Assembly (NCBI RefSeq): GCF_003061005.1
Contig: NZ_QAIK01000145.1
Coordinates: 27,008-78,989, forward strand
DNA length: 51,982 bases
DNA from: Pseudomonas sp. HMWF021
Lineage (GTDB): Bacteria > Pseudomonadota > Gammaproteobacteria > Pseudomonadales > Pseudomonadaceae
Direction: 5' to 3'
Shown: positions 26,897-36,440 of the stretch, piece by piece
Layout of the letters: each line of letters opens with the position of its first letter
Position numbering within the stretch: the stretch's first letter is position 1
Notes under the pieces: model-generated
Databases searched by the model: none
Told to the model about the DNA's origin: nothing
The model's input: the letters and a program-made list of their open reading frames with translations, nothing else
Made by a program: the position numbers and the translations under genes

Positions 26897-27925
26897 TTAC
26901 TTCAAGCGTTTCAGGCGCTCGGTCAGCAGATCGAAGAAGCCCTGGGCGTCGCCATTCTCGACCCAGAATGCGTTTTTCGGCTGCTTGAGGCCGTCGTACC
27001 AGTCAACGACAGTCTGGCCGAAGGTGATGCCTTCACGGCTATCGATGGCCACGTTCACCGAACGACCGGTAAACAGTTCTGGCTTGAGCAGGTAAGCGAT
27101 GACGGTAGCGTCATGCACCGGGCCACCCGGGATGCCGTAGTGCTCCATGTCACCCTTGATGTACTCGTTGAGGATGTCGCCAACGATCTTGCTCGCGTTG
27201 TTGTTGAGCGCAGCAATCTGCTTCAGGCGTGCATCGCTGGTGAGGATCTTGTGGGTCACGTCCAGCGGCAGGTAAGTCAGTTTCACGCCACTCTTGAGTA
27301 CCACTTCCGCCGCCTGCGGATCAGCGAACAGGTTGAATTCGGCCACCGGTGTGATGTTGCCACCATTGAAGTGCGCACCGCCCATGATCACCACTTCCTT
27401 GATGCCGTTGACGATCTCCGGCTCCTGAATCAGCGCCAGCGCAAGGTTGGTCTGCGGACCGAGCATGGCGATGGTGATGCTGTGCGGCTTGGCTTTTTTC
27501 AGGGTGTCGATCAGGTAGTTGACCGCATTGCCTTCGGCCAGACCTTTTTTCGGCTCATGCACGGTGACACCCGACAGGCCTTCCTTGCCATGGATGTTCT
27601 CGGCATAGATCGGCGTGCGCATCAAAGGCTTCGGCGCACCGGCGTACACCGGAACGTCCTCGCGTCCTGCCCACTCGCGAGCCAGACGCGCGTTGCGCGA
27701 AGTCTTGTCGAGGCGCACGTTGCCGGCGACGGTGGTCAATGCACGGATGTTCAACTCATCCGGCGAGGCCAGCGCAAACAGCAACGCAACCACGTCGTCA
27801 GCACCGGGGTCGGTGTCGATGATCAGGTCGATCTTTTCAGCGGCCTGAGCGCCGGTGGCGGAGATAAAAGACAAAAGCAGCAGACTCCGAAGCAATTGAT
27901 GGAGTTTTTGAGCATAGCGGTGCAT
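26897..27925 (-). CDS. Periplasmic nucleoside hydrolase (inosine/uridine-preferring family), last gene of the ribose operon
   Basis: 342 residues. A Sec signal peptide (RSLLLLSFISATGAQA, cleavage near residue 28) precedes an IU-nucleoside hydrolase domain. It has the metal-binding start IDLIIDTDPGADD, GPQTNLALAL, the EFNLFADPQAAEVV substrate loop and a C-terminal HDATVIAY with the catalytic-region His. The enzyme splits ribonucleosides into base and ribose. Export suggests it works in the periplasm, feeding ribose to RbsB and the RbsAC transporter. It lies 45 bp downstream of rbsD and should be co-regulated by RbsR. Most family members are cytoplasmic, so the signal peptide is the noteworthy point. 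Substrate range is not predictable. Confidence 0.92.
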   Translation of the reverse strand: MHRYAQKLHQLLRSLLLLSFISATGAQAAEKIDLIIDTDPGADDVVALLFALASPDELNIRALTTVAGNVRLDKTSRNARLAREWAGREDVPVYAGAPKPLMRTPIYAENIHGKEGLSGVTVHEPKKGLAEGNAVNYLIDTLKKAKPHSITIAMLGPQTNLALALIQEPEIVNGIKEVVIMGGAHFNGGNITPVAEFNLFADPQAAEVVLKSGVKLTYLPLDVTHKILTSDARLKQIAALNNNASKIVGDILNEYIKGDMEHYGIPGGPVHDATVIAYLLKPELFTGRSVNVAIDSREGITFGQTVVDWYDGLKQPKNAFWVENGDAQGFFDLLTERLKRLK

Positions 27926-27970
27926 GGCGCATTCCTTGTGCTTGTATAAATGAAAGGGTCGAAAACCCGG

Positions 27971-28375
27971 TTAGAACGTCACGCCGGCCACCAGCACGAT
28001 GTTGCAGTACGGCTGACATTCGCCTGTACGAACAATCGCCCGCGCCTGTCGGCTGAGAACCTTGAATTGCTCATGAGTCAGCATGTCGCGCCGACCGAGG
28101 GCGCCCTCTTCTTTCAACTCATTCAGCGCGACCAGTGCTGTCGGCTGCTTGTCGAGGATTTCATCGGCCAGCACATGGCTTTCCACCTGCATCTCGCTGA
28201 GCACTACTTTCAGGGTGCTGACGAAATCCGGAACGCCGTGGGTCAGCGCCAGATCGATCAATTCGACACCCGGCGGCACCGGTAGCCCGGCATCACCAAT
28301 GACCACCATGTCGCCATGCCCCAGGGAAGCGATCAGCCGCGACAACGCGATGTTGAGCAGAGGAGTCTTTTTCAT
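27971..28375 (-). CDS. rbsD: D-ribose pyranase
   Basis: 134 residues, typical of RbsD/FucU mutarotases. The start [32 protein letters not shown] contains the catalytic-region His in LGHGD. It interconverts beta-pyranose and beta-furanose forms of ribose before phosphorylation. Its start overlaps the end of rbsK by 4 bp (ATGA), indicating translational coupling. It is followed by the nucleoside hydrolase. Confidence 0.97.
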   Translation of the reverse strand: MKKTPLLNIALSRLIASLGHGDMVVIGDAGLPVPPGVELIDLALTHGVPDFVSTLKVVLSEMQVESHVLADEILDKQPTALVALNELKEEGALGRRDMLTHEQFKVLSRQARAIVRTGECQPYCNIVLVAGVTF

Positions 28376-29289
28376 GCGATTTTGAACGCCTGTACGTCTG
28401 ACATGGTTGGAATGGAAGGTTGTGCGCCGGCGCGAGTCACAGACAGCGCCGCGGCAATCTGCCCGTATCGGATGGCCTCGGCTTCGGACTTGCCACTGGC
28501 GAGCGCGGCGGCAAATCCACCAACGAAGGTATCGCCCGCTGCCGTGGTATCGACCGCTTTCACTTTCGGCGCCGGGAAATGCTCGAAACCCTGACCATTG
28601 GCGAACAGCGAACCTTGCGCACCGAGGGTGATGATGACCTTGCCTGCGCCCATGGCGATCAGCTGGCCGGCGGCACTTTCTGCGGTGTCCAGCGAATCGA
28701 CCGACATCCCGCTCAACGCGGCCGCTTCACTTTCGTTGGGGATCAGATAGTCGATGGCCGCAAACCAGTCTGCCGGCAACGGACGACTGGCGGGTGCCGG
28801 ATTGAGGATCACCGTCTTGCCCAACGCACGGGCACGCTTGAGTGCATGCCCCACGGTGGCATCCGGAATCTCGAGCTGGCAGATCACGACATCGGCGGCC
28901 TGCAGCACCGCATCAAAGCGATCAATTACCGCCGGGGTCATGGCACCGTTGGCACCGGCGACGATGACGATGGCGTTCTGACTGTTGTCATCGACGACGA
29001 TCAGCGCCACTCCACTGGAATCTTCCACGGTACTCACAGCCTGACAATCGATCTGCTCGGCCAGCAATGCGTCGCGCAATTGCACACCGTAGTCATCGTT
29101 GCCAACGCAGCCAACCATGGCGACCTGTGCACCCAGGCGCGCAGCAGCGACAGCCTGATTGGCGCCCTTGCCGCCGGACACGGTGGCAAAGGAATGACCG
29201 ATCAGCGTTTCTCCGCCCTTGGGCAGCCGTGGCGCCCGGGTCACCAGGTCCATGTTCAGGCTGCCTATTACCACTACATTTGCTGGCAT
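28372..29289 (-). CDS. rbsK: Ribokinase
   Basis: 305 residues of the PfkB family. Signature 1 is near residues 35-60 ([22 protein letters not shown]). Signature 2 is [15 protein letters not shown], with the catalytic Asp in AAGD. Phosphorylates ribose to ribose 5-phosphate in the cytoplasm. It lies between rbsR and rbsD, overlapping rbsD by 4 bp. Confidence 0.97.
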   Translation of the reverse strand: MPANVVVIGSLNMDLVTRAPRLPKGGETLIGHSFATVSGGKGANQAVAAARLGAQVAMVGCVGNDDYGVQLRDALLAEQIDCQAVSTVEDSSGVALIVVDDNSQNAIVIVAGANGAMTPAVIDRFDAVLQAADVVICQLEIPDATVGHALKRARALGKTVILNPAPASRPLPADWFAAIDYLIPNESEAAALSGMSVDSLDTAESAAGQLIAMGAGKVIITLGAQGSLFANGQGFEHFPAPKVKAVDTTAAGDTFVGGFAAALASGKSEAEAIRYGQIAAALSVTRAGAQPSIPTMSDVQAFKIA

Positions 29290-29313
29290 ACATCGCTACT
29301 CGTCAATTCGGTT

Positions 29314-30333
29314 TCAGCGGTACTCGGTAAACACGCCGGACAGCGGCGCAGTCGATTCGCGCAGGACAATACTCGGGGTCACGATCCGTTGATCGGTCAC
29401 CAGGCCCGGGGTGGCAATCCTTCGCAGCAACACTTCGGCAGCCATCTCGCCCAACTGCAGGATCGATTGACCGACGGTGGTTAGCGCCGGGTACACATAA
29501 CGGCTCATCTGGATATCGTCGAAGCCGATCACCGACAGCTCGCTCGGCACCCGCACATTGCGCTCGGCCGCCGCACGCAGCACGCCGATACCGATCATGT
29601 CGTTACCGGCGAAAATCGCGCTCGGCGGATTGCTTTCGAGCAGAATCGCTGCTGCGCTGTAGCCACCGGTGCTGGTGAAATCGCTTTCCAGCATGCGCTC
29701 GGGGCGCACCTTGATACCCGCCTCCTGCAACGCCCGACAAAAACCGGCCTGACGCATTTGCGCCACGCTGGTACTCGACGGGCCGCCGATGGTGGCGATG
29801 TCGCGATGCCCCAGCTCCAGCAGATGCCGAGTTGCCAGATAAGCGCCATATTCATGGTCGATGCGCACCAGATCCGCATCCACGCCATCCAGCCCCCGGT
29901 CGACAATGACCATCGGCGTTTTCACGCCAGCCAGCCCTTGCGCCAACCCGCTATCGCCACCTGCCGAGGCGACAATCAGGCCGTCGATGCGCTTTTCCAG
30001 CAGCACACGCAAATAGCTGCGCTGTTTTTCCGGGTTGTCGTCAGAGTTGCAGAGGATTACGCAGTAACCGTTACGCTCGCAATAATCCTCGATGCCCCGC
30101 GCCAACTCGGCAAAATACGGGTTGAGGCTGTTCGGCACCAATAAGCCAATAGTCGCAGTGGTCTTGGCCTTCAGCGAGCGCGCCACCGCACTGGGCACGT
30201 AGTCGAGGCTTTTGATGGCCGCCTCGACCTTTACCCGCACTTCTTGGCTGACCGGGCGCGTCTTGTTCACCACATGGGAGACGGTTGTGTAGGAAATCCC
30301 CGCGAGCGCCGCCACATCCTTGATCGTTGCCAT
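29314..30333 (-). CDS. rbsR: Ribose operon repressor, LacI family
   Basis: 339 residues: LacI-type helix-turn-helix (ATIKDVAALAGISYTTVSHV) and hinge (ARSLKAKTTATIG), then a periplasmic-binding-like ribose domain with ...IGFDDIQMSRYVYPALTTV. It is encoded inside the operon, 3 bp after rbsC. The perfect palindrome CGCAAACGTTTGCG upstream of rbsB is the likely operator. The protein would be released by ribose. Confidence 0.95.
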   Translation of the reverse strand: MATIKDVAALAGISYTTVSHVVNKTRPVSQEVRVKVEAAIKSLDYVPSAVARSLKAKTTATIGLLVPNSLNPYFAELARGIEDYCERNGYCVILCNSDDNPEKQRSYLRVLLEKRIDGLIVASAGGDSGLAQGLAGVKTPMVIVDRGLDGVDADLVRIDHEYGAYLATRHLLELGHRDIATIGGPSSTSVAQMRQAGFCRALQEAGIKVRPERMLESDFTSTGGYSAAAILLESNPPSAIFAGNDMIGIGVLRAAAERNVRVPSELSVIGFDDIQMSRYVYPALTTVGQSILQLGEMAAEVLLRRIATPGLVTDQRIVTPSIVLRESTAPLSGVFTEYR

Positions 30334-30336
30334 GAC

Positions 30337-31314
30337 TTAGCCCCGTCGACTGGCGCGTTGACTGCGATAGGTATCGAGTACCACCGCGATGACAATCACC
30401 GCGCCGGTAATGATGCGCTTGGTCGGCTCGGTCGCACCGATCTGCGCCAGACCGGCGGCCAGCACCGAGATGATCAACACACCGAAGAACGTACTGATCA
30501 CCGAACCGCGCCCACCCATCAGGCTCGTACCACCGATCACCACGGCAGCAATCACTTGCAGTTCCAGGCCGGAGCCGGCATTCGGATCCGCTGCTTCCAA
30601 TCGGGAAATCTGGAACAGCGCCGCGATACCGGCCAGCAGCCCCATCAGGCTGAACACCAGAATCTTGTACGGTTTTGGATTGATCCCGGCCAGACGCACC
30701 GCTTCCTCGTTGGTGCCGATACCGATCAGGTAGCGGCCGAACACGGTGCGGGTCAGCACAGCTTGCGCGATGAAGATCACCAGCAAGGCAATGATGAACG
30801 AGGGCGAAATGCCGAAGGCGATCGGGTTCGACAACCAGGCAAACGAGTCACCGATGTAGGCAGTACGCGAACCGGTCATCTGGTACGCCAGACCACGCGC
30901 CATTTCCAGCACACCCAGCGAAACGATGAACGACGGAATGCGCCACGCCACGGTGATCGACCCCGTGACCGTGCCGGCCAGTGCCGCCACCGCCATACCG
31001 AGCAATGCGGCCGGCAACACGCTCCAGCCCCAGCCTAGAATCGCCACACTGACCGTCGAGGCGGCAAGCGCCAGCACCGACCCCACCGACAGGTCGATGC
31101 CGCCGATGATCAGCACGAAAGTCATGCCCACCGCCAGCACCATCAGATCGGGGATCTGGTTAGCCAGAGTGCTGAAGGTGTTATAGGACAGAAAGTGGCT
31201 GCTCATCACCGAGAACAGCGCCACCATCGCCAACAAGGCACCGGCCAGGCCCAGATAGGTGCCCAGCCCGTAAAAATTGCCACTACGTTTGCCGGCAGAA
31301 GATGCAGTTTTCAT
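30337..31314 (-). CDS. rbsC: Ribose ABC transporter permease
   Basis: 325 residues with about 8-10 membrane helices and the BPD_transp_2 signature (GIDLSVGSVLALAAS). Loop GTNEEAVRLAGINPKPYKI is the EAA-like contact with RbsA. Forms the inner membrane channel. The start overlaps the rbsA stop by 4 bp. Confidence 0.97.
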   Translation of the reverse strand: MKTASSAGKRSGNFYGLGTYLGLAGALLAMVALFSVMSSHFLSYNTFSTLANQIPDLMVLAVGMTFVLIIGGIDLSVGSVLALAASTVSVAILGWGWSVLPAALLGMAVAALAGTVTGSITVAWRIPSFIVSLGVLEMARGLAYQMTGSRTAYIGDSFAWLSNPIAFGISPSFIIALLVIFIAQAVLTRTVFGRYLIGIGTNEEAVRLAGINPKPYKILVFSLMGLLAGIAALFQISRLEAADPNAGSGLELQVIAAVVIGGTSLMGGRGSVISTFFGVLIISVLAAGLAQIGATEPTKRIITGAVIVIAVVLDTYRSQRASRRG

Positions 31315-32864
31315 GGGAGTTCCCTTGGCGCCGCTTCATTGAGCAACGCATCACGTTTTTGGTAGCCGGCGAATGCGGCGGCAAGCAAGTCATCCTGGGT
31401 CCAGCTGTCGCGTTCGAAGGTGTCGATCAAACGCCCTGCCGACAACACACCGATCCGGTCGCAGATCAGCATCAATTCACGCAGGTCACTGGAAACCACC
31501 ACCAGCGCCTTGCCCTGACGCGTCAGTTCGCCGAGCAATGCATAGATATCGAATTTGGCTCCAACATCGATGCCCCGGGTCGGCTCATCGAAAAGCAGCA
31601 CCGAGCAATCGCGCTCCAGCCAGCGACCAATGACGACTTTCTGCTGATTGCCGCCGGACAGCTCGGAGACCAATTGTGTCGGGCTCGAACTGCGGATGCG
31701 CATCGCGTCGATCTGACGCTTTGCCAAGGCGATTTCATCGCTGTTATTGACGACACCGCCACTGGAAATTTCCGGCATGTTGCCCAAGGCGATGTTGGCG
31801 CTGATCGACTGGCTGAGCAGCAGGCCCTCGCCCTTGCGGTCTTCGGTAATCAGGGCAATGCCGTTGTTCACTGCATCAACCGGGGAGCGCACGCTGACCA
31901 CCCGTGCCGGCGAACCCAGCGCAATGGTGCCGCTGTCGGCCGTATCGGCGCCGAAAATCAGTCGCAGCAACTCTGTACGCCCGGCCCCGATCAGTCCGGA
32001 AATCCCGAAGATCTCGCCGGCACGCACTTCGAAGGAAACGTCGCGCACCTTGTCCGAGCGGGTGAGGCTCTTGACCGTCAGGGCTGGCGCACCAATCTTG
32101 CGTGGCCCCATGTCGATGTGTTCGCCCAGCTCGCGACCGACCATCAAGGTGACCAGCTGCTCACTGTTGTAATTGGCCATCGGCTCGACGCAGACCAGAT
32201 TGCCGTCACGCAACACGGCAATGCGCTGCGCAACCCGGGCCAGCTCTTCGAGGCGGTGCGAGATATAAATGATCGCCACACCACGCGCCTGCAGGCGAGT
32301 GATCTGCTCGAAGAGCATTTCCACTTCACGGGCAGTGAGCATCGCGGTCGGTTCATCGAGAATCAGCACATGGCAATCGCCGATCAGGTTGCGTGCGATT
32401 TCGACCATCTGTTGATGGCCGATGCCCAACTCGCCGACCAGGGTGTCGGGGTCAATGGCATCGAGGCCAACCTGCGCCATGGCCTCGATCGCGGCTTTGC
32501 GCAATTGCTTGCGACTGATCCAGCCGCCATTGCTTGGCAGGTTGTCGAGAAACAGGTTTTCCGCCACCGACAGGGTCGGCAACAGATTGAGTTCTTGCAT
32601 GACCATGCGTACGCCGAGCTCTTCGGCCTGGGTGCGGCTGCCCGGGCGGTAGTCCTTGCCCTGAAACTGCATCTGGCCCGTGGTCGGCGTGACCAGACCA
32701 CCAATGATCTTGGACAGCGTGCTTTTACCGGCACCATTCTCGCCGGTCAGCGCCAGCACTTCACCGCGCATCAGCGTCAAGTCGATGCCTGTGAGCACCG
32801 GTTGCGCATAGGTCTTACCGATACCGCTGACCGAGAGGACAGCGTTCGGGGCGGAAACTGACAT
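31311..32864 (-). CDS. rbsA: Ribose ABC transporter ATPase
   Basis: 517 residues with two fused ATPase domains. The first has intact Walker A (GENGAGKSTLSK) and Walker B (VLILDEPTAML). The second has a degenerate P-loop (SGLIGAGRTELL) and LSGGNQQKVVIGRW, as is normal for RbsA/MglA. Drives ribose import with RbsC and RbsB. The start is preceded by GGAGAG, and the gene is coupled to rbsC by a 4-bp overlap. Confidence 0.97.
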   Translation of the reverse strand: MSVSAPNAVLSVSGIGKTYAQPVLTGIDLTLMRGEVLALTGENGAGKSTLSKIIGGLVTPTTGQMQFQGKDYRPGSRTQAEELGVRMVMQELNLLPTLSVAENLFLDNLPSNGGWISRKQLRKAAIEAMAQVGLDAIDPDTLVGELGIGHQQMVEIARNLIGDCHVLILDEPTAMLTAREVEMLFEQITRLQARGVAIIYISHRLEELARVAQRIAVLRDGNLVCVEPMANYNSEQLVTLMVGRELGEHIDMGPRKIGAPALTVKSLTRSDKVRDVSFEVRAGEIFGISGLIGAGRTELLRLIFGADTADSGTIALGSPARVVSVRSPVDAVNNGIALITEDRKGEGLLLSQSISANIALGNMPEISSGGVVNNSDEIALAKRQIDAMRIRSSSPTQLVSELSGGNQQKVVIGRWLERDCSVLLFDEPTRGIDVGAKFDIYALLGELTRQGKALVVVSSDLRELMLICDRIGVLSAGRLIDTFERDSWTQDDLLAAAFAGYQKRDALLNEAAPRELP

Positions 32865-32921
32865 AAAAAACTCTCCATGCGCTCGCCCGGACGGACGAGC
32901 GCCGTTGTGTCGCCAGAGGAC

Positions 32922-33878
32922 TTACTTGGTGACCAGCTCGACCGGCGTTTCGATCACGCCGTTGGCACCGCTGTCGACTTTTTCGCCCTTGAGGATTTTC
33001 AGCGCCGTCTCGATGCCGAACACCGCTTGCCTGGCAGCGAACTGATCGGCAGTCGCCAGCACGCGGCCATCCTTGAGCATCGGTTTGATGGCGTTGATAT
33101 TGTCATAACCGACAACCTGTACCTGCCCCGCCTTGCCGGCAGCACGCACAGCAGAAACAGCGCCGACGGCCATGCTGTCGTTACCCGCCAGCAAGGCTTT
33201 CACGTCCGGGTATTCGCTGAGAATCGACGCGGCGACCTTGTTGCCCTTGTCGATTTCCCAGTCACCCGATTGCAACGAGACCACCTTGATCTGCGCCGCG
33301 TCCATCGCATCCTTGAAGCCGGCAGTGCGCTGCTGGGCGTTGGTAGTGGTGGACACGCCTTCGATGATGCCGACTTCGTCACCAGCCTTCAGTTGCTTGG
33401 CCAGATACTCGCCGACCAGACGTGCACCCTTGCGGTTGTCCGGGCCTACGAAGGGCACGCTGATGTTCTTGCTTTTGACAATTTGCGGATCGAGCTGGTT
33501 GTCGATGTTGATCACGGTGATACCGGCATCGACGGCTTTCTTGATCACCGGCACCATGGCTTTGGAATCGGAAGGCGCGATAACCAGCGCATTGACCTTC
33601 GCCAGAATCATCTGCTCGACGATGCGGGTCTGGCCGGCGGTATCGGTCTCGTCCTTGATGCCATTGGAGATCAGGTCGAAATCGGCGGAGTGTTCTTTCT
33701 GGTAGGCCTTGGCGCCGTCTTCCATGGTCAGGAAGAATTCGTTGGCCAGAGACTTCATGACCAGCGCGACTTTAGGTTTTTCCGGGGACTCGGCGAACGC
33801 CGAAGAGACAGGTAGTGCGGCGGCTGCGGCAGCCAGCATAGCGACAGCAAGAAGACGTCCAGCGAATGGCAGCTTCAT
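32922..33878 (-). CDS. rbsB: Ribose-binding periplasmic protein
   Basis: 318 residues. A signal peptide (LLAVAMLAAAAAALPVSSAFA) precedes a two-lobe sugar-binding domain (KVALVMKSLANEFFLTMEDGA... and VVGYDNINAIKPMLKDGRVLAT). Captures ribose and delivers it to RbsAC. It is the first gene of the operon, with GGAG before ATG 33878 and the operator palindrome 94 bp upstream. Confidence 0.97.
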   Translation of the reverse strand: MKLPFAGRLLAVAMLAAAAAALPVSSAFAESPEKPKVALVMKSLANEFFLTMEDGAKAYQKEHSADFDLISNGIKDETDTAGQTRIVEQMILAKVNALVIAPSDSKAMVPVIKKAVDAGITVINIDNQLDPQIVKSKNISVPFVGPDNRKGARLVGEYLAKQLKAGDEVGIIEGVSTTTNAQQRTAGFKDAMDAAQIKVVSLQSGDWEIDKGNKVAASILSEYPDVKALLAGNDSMAVGAVSAVRAAGKAGQVQVVGYDNINAIKPMLKDGRVLATADQFAARQAVFGIETALKILKGEKVDSGANGVIETPVELVTK

Positions 33879-33971
33879 GGGTTCACTCCGATCTTATGAT
33901 TATTGTGAGCAACGCTCGCGCTGGCGTAAGCTTGATCGCTTGTTCCGGCCAATAGCGCACCGGAAAAGCCG

Positions 33972-33985
33972 CGCAAACGTTTGCG
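33972..33985. promoter_or_regulatory. Probable RbsR operator CGCAAACGTTTGCG
   Basis: A perfect 14-bp palindrome centred on CpG, 94 bp before rbsB. This is the standard LacI/PurR-type form (A-A-A-C-G-T-T-T core) reported for RbsR. No other exact copy was noticed in the window. Confidence 0.8.
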
Positions 33986-34077
33986 TAGACCGAACTATGC
34001 GAATCCCGCCGACATTTGTCAACAATCAGAAATCGTCATTTATTGTAGGGCGAATCTGCTGAGTCGCCCTTCACGGC

Positions 34078-34533
34078 TTACGCCGTAGTGCTGACCAGAT
34101 TGCCGCTGGTGGAGTCCTTGGTCATTTCCTTGACCAGTGCCGCCGCCACTTGCATCAGCTCGCCGCTGGTTTGCGCGATCTGCCCCTGAACGGACATGAC
34201 CGCCTGCGACTTGGCCTCCGGTGTCGGATAGCTCGCCGCCTGGGCCGCCGCCAGTTGCTGTTGCTGCTCCTGCAGTTGCTTCTGCAATTCCTGCATGCGC
34301 TTCAACAGCATTTTCACCGTGACGCTCAGGTTATCGCCGCTGTCGGCGCTGTCGGCCTGGCTGGCTTCTTGCGCGGGACCACCGGTTCTGACCTGATTGC
34401 TCGGTTCCTTTTCGACGCCCAGCGCCTCATCAGAGGCATCCGCCTCCGCTTTGTTCATCGCATTGATCGTCGCTGCGGTCTTACCGCCGATGGTGACTGA
34501 ACCGGGATTTGAAAAGCCGATCGTCAGTGACAT
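34078..34533 (-). CDS. Hypothetical Gln-rich coiled-coil protein (possibly FlxA-like)
   Basis: 151 residues, no signal or membrane segment. A polar N-terminal half (MSLTIGFSNPGSVTIGGKT...) is followed by a coiled coil of about 45 residues very rich in Gln and Leu (LLKRMQELQKQLQEQQQQL), a short linker and an amphipathic helix (SGELMQVAAALVKEM). The layout resembles FlxA-family proteins, but I am not sure of the assignment. AGGGAG precedes ATG 34533. No partner genes adjoin it. Divergent from ansB. Confidence 0.65.
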   Translation of the reverse strand: MSLTIGFSNPGSVTIGGKTAATINAMNKAEADASDEALGVEKEPSNQVRTGGPAQEASQADSADSGDNLSVTVKMLLKRMQELQKQLQEQQQQLAAAQAASYPTPEAKSQAVMSVQGQIAQTSGELMQVAAALVKEMTKDSTSGNLVSTTA

Positions 34534-34644
34534 GTGAACTCCCTAAATAAGCGTTTCCTTGAACACCCATCGGCCTGCTGGCGGGTTTCTTTAGCAGAAA
34601 ACCTGAAACCGGCCAGCCGTTTCGGTCGCCACGACCCGCGCCCT

Positions 34645-34658
34645 TTCGGTGAGCCGAA
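34645..34658. promoter_or_regulatory. AauR-type activator site TTCGG-TGAG-CCGAA (upstream of ansB)
   Basis: Exact match to the TTCGG-N4-CCGAA inverted repeat described for AauR, the activator of acidic amino acid and ansB genes in P. putida. It lies about 120 bp upstream of the -24/-12 promoter, typical for a sigma-54 enhancer. Confidence 0.7.
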
Positions 34659-34675
34659 CGCTAAAGCTTCCAATG

Positions 34676-34689
34676 TTCGGAAACCCGGA
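34676..34689. promoter_or_regulatory. Second, imperfect AauR-type site TTCGG-AAAC-CCGGA
   Basis: One mismatch in the right arm, centre 31 bp (about three helical turns) from the first site, so both would face the same side of the DNA. Confidence 0.45.
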
Positions 34690-34720
34690 TAGCCGACTGA
34701 TCGCGAGTTTTGCTAATTCA

Positions 34721-34733
34721 TAAATTATTGATA
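34721..34733 (-). promoter_or_regulatory. IHF binding site upstream of ansB
   Basis: The minus strand reads TATCAATAATTTA, a full match to WATCAA-N4-TTR, inside an AT-rich stretch between the activator sites and the sigma-54 promoter. Confidence 0.65.
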
Positions 34734-34773
34734 TAAATCATGTAGTTAAACATTTCTCTAAAGCAAAGTACGG

Positions 34774-34790
34774 CTGGTACAGATCCTGCT
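34774..34790 (+). promoter_or_regulatory. Sigma-54 promoter of ansB
   Basis: CTGGTACAGATCCTGCT has the invariant GG and GC with exactly 10 nt between them and agrees with YTGGCACGrNNNTTGCW at all but three positions. The transcript would start near 34801, giving a leader of about 80 nt. Confidence 0.75.
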
Positions 34791-34840
34791 CCCTAGCCTG
34801 TACCTCGGGCATCAGATCGACCCGGGGCGCATCTAGATGA

Positions 34841-35968
<1,128 letters not shown>

Positions 35969-36008
35969 TTGCCCCTCGCCTGACCCTTTCCGGGCCGGGC
36001 AACCTGCT

Positions 36009-36034
36009 CACCACTCGCCGCGCGGCGGGTGGTG
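36009..36034 (+). terminator. GC-rich hairpin after ansB
   Basis: CACCACTCGCCGC and GCGGCGGGTGGTG pair over 13 bp with one mismatch, 40 bp after the stop. No T tract, so it may only protect the 3' end of the mRNA. Confidence 0.4.
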
Positions 36035-36162
36035 CAGCGACCTACGCTCAGCACGCCTTTTTCGCACAAAATAATCGACCAGACTTACACCAAAATCGGA
36101 AAAGCGCTGTCAGAGGATTTTCTTGAATTTTAAGCAGTTGCGAAAATGCTTACAGTTAAATA

Positions 36163-36178
36163 CTGTATGCACGTACAG
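36163..36178. promoter_or_regulatory. LexA (SOS) box overlapping the promoter of the DUF1654-endA pair
   Basis: CTGTATGCACGTACAG has the invariant CTG-N10-CAG and a palindromic interior (TGTA...TACA). It overlaps a possible -10 (TACTGT, 36161-36166) that is 17 bp from a -35-like TTGCGA, and lies 19 bp before the GTG start, an ideal place for repression. Confidence 0.7.
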
Positions 36179-36196
36179 CTTAATAAGGATAACCTC

Positions 36197-36436
36197 GTGG
36201 CCACCTCTCCTGATGCTCCTGACGCTTACGAACGCATGGGCATGCGCGTTCAGAAAATCATCAATTCTCCTACTGCACAAAAAGCCAAAGCCGCTTTGAT
36301 CTTCCGTCTGCCGGACGAGCCGATGGATGCCTGGGAACGGCTACTCGAGGAAATCGACGAGAACGACAACGTCACACTCGCCTATCGCGATGATGGCGGC
36401 GTGCAGATTTTTTGGGTTGTGCCGAAGGAAGATTGA
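36197..36436 (+). CDS. DUF1654-family small protein
   Basis: 79 residues from GTG 36197, which follows AAGGAT by 6 nt. The frame extends upstream, but that part encodes the LexA-box region and is not expected to be translated. The core pattern YERMGMRVQKIINSPTAQKAKAA and a C-terminal beta segment (NVTLAYRDDGGVQIFWVVP) match the Pseudomonas DUF1654 family, of unknown function. It is cytoplasmic by composition. It lies 4 bp before the endonuclease I gene, with a LexA box over its promoter, so it is probably a DNA-damage-induced gene. Confidence 0.85.
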   Translation: MATSPDAPDAYERMGMRVQKIINSPTAQKAKAALIFRLPDEPMDAWERLLEEIDENDNVTLAYRDDGGVQIFWVVPKED

Positions 36437-36440
36437 TTCA

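Noticed and set aside
27113..27949. 278-codon plus-strand frame opposite the nucleoside hydrolase
   Set aside because: Antisense shadow; the minus-strand gene has a signal peptide and all catalytic motifs.
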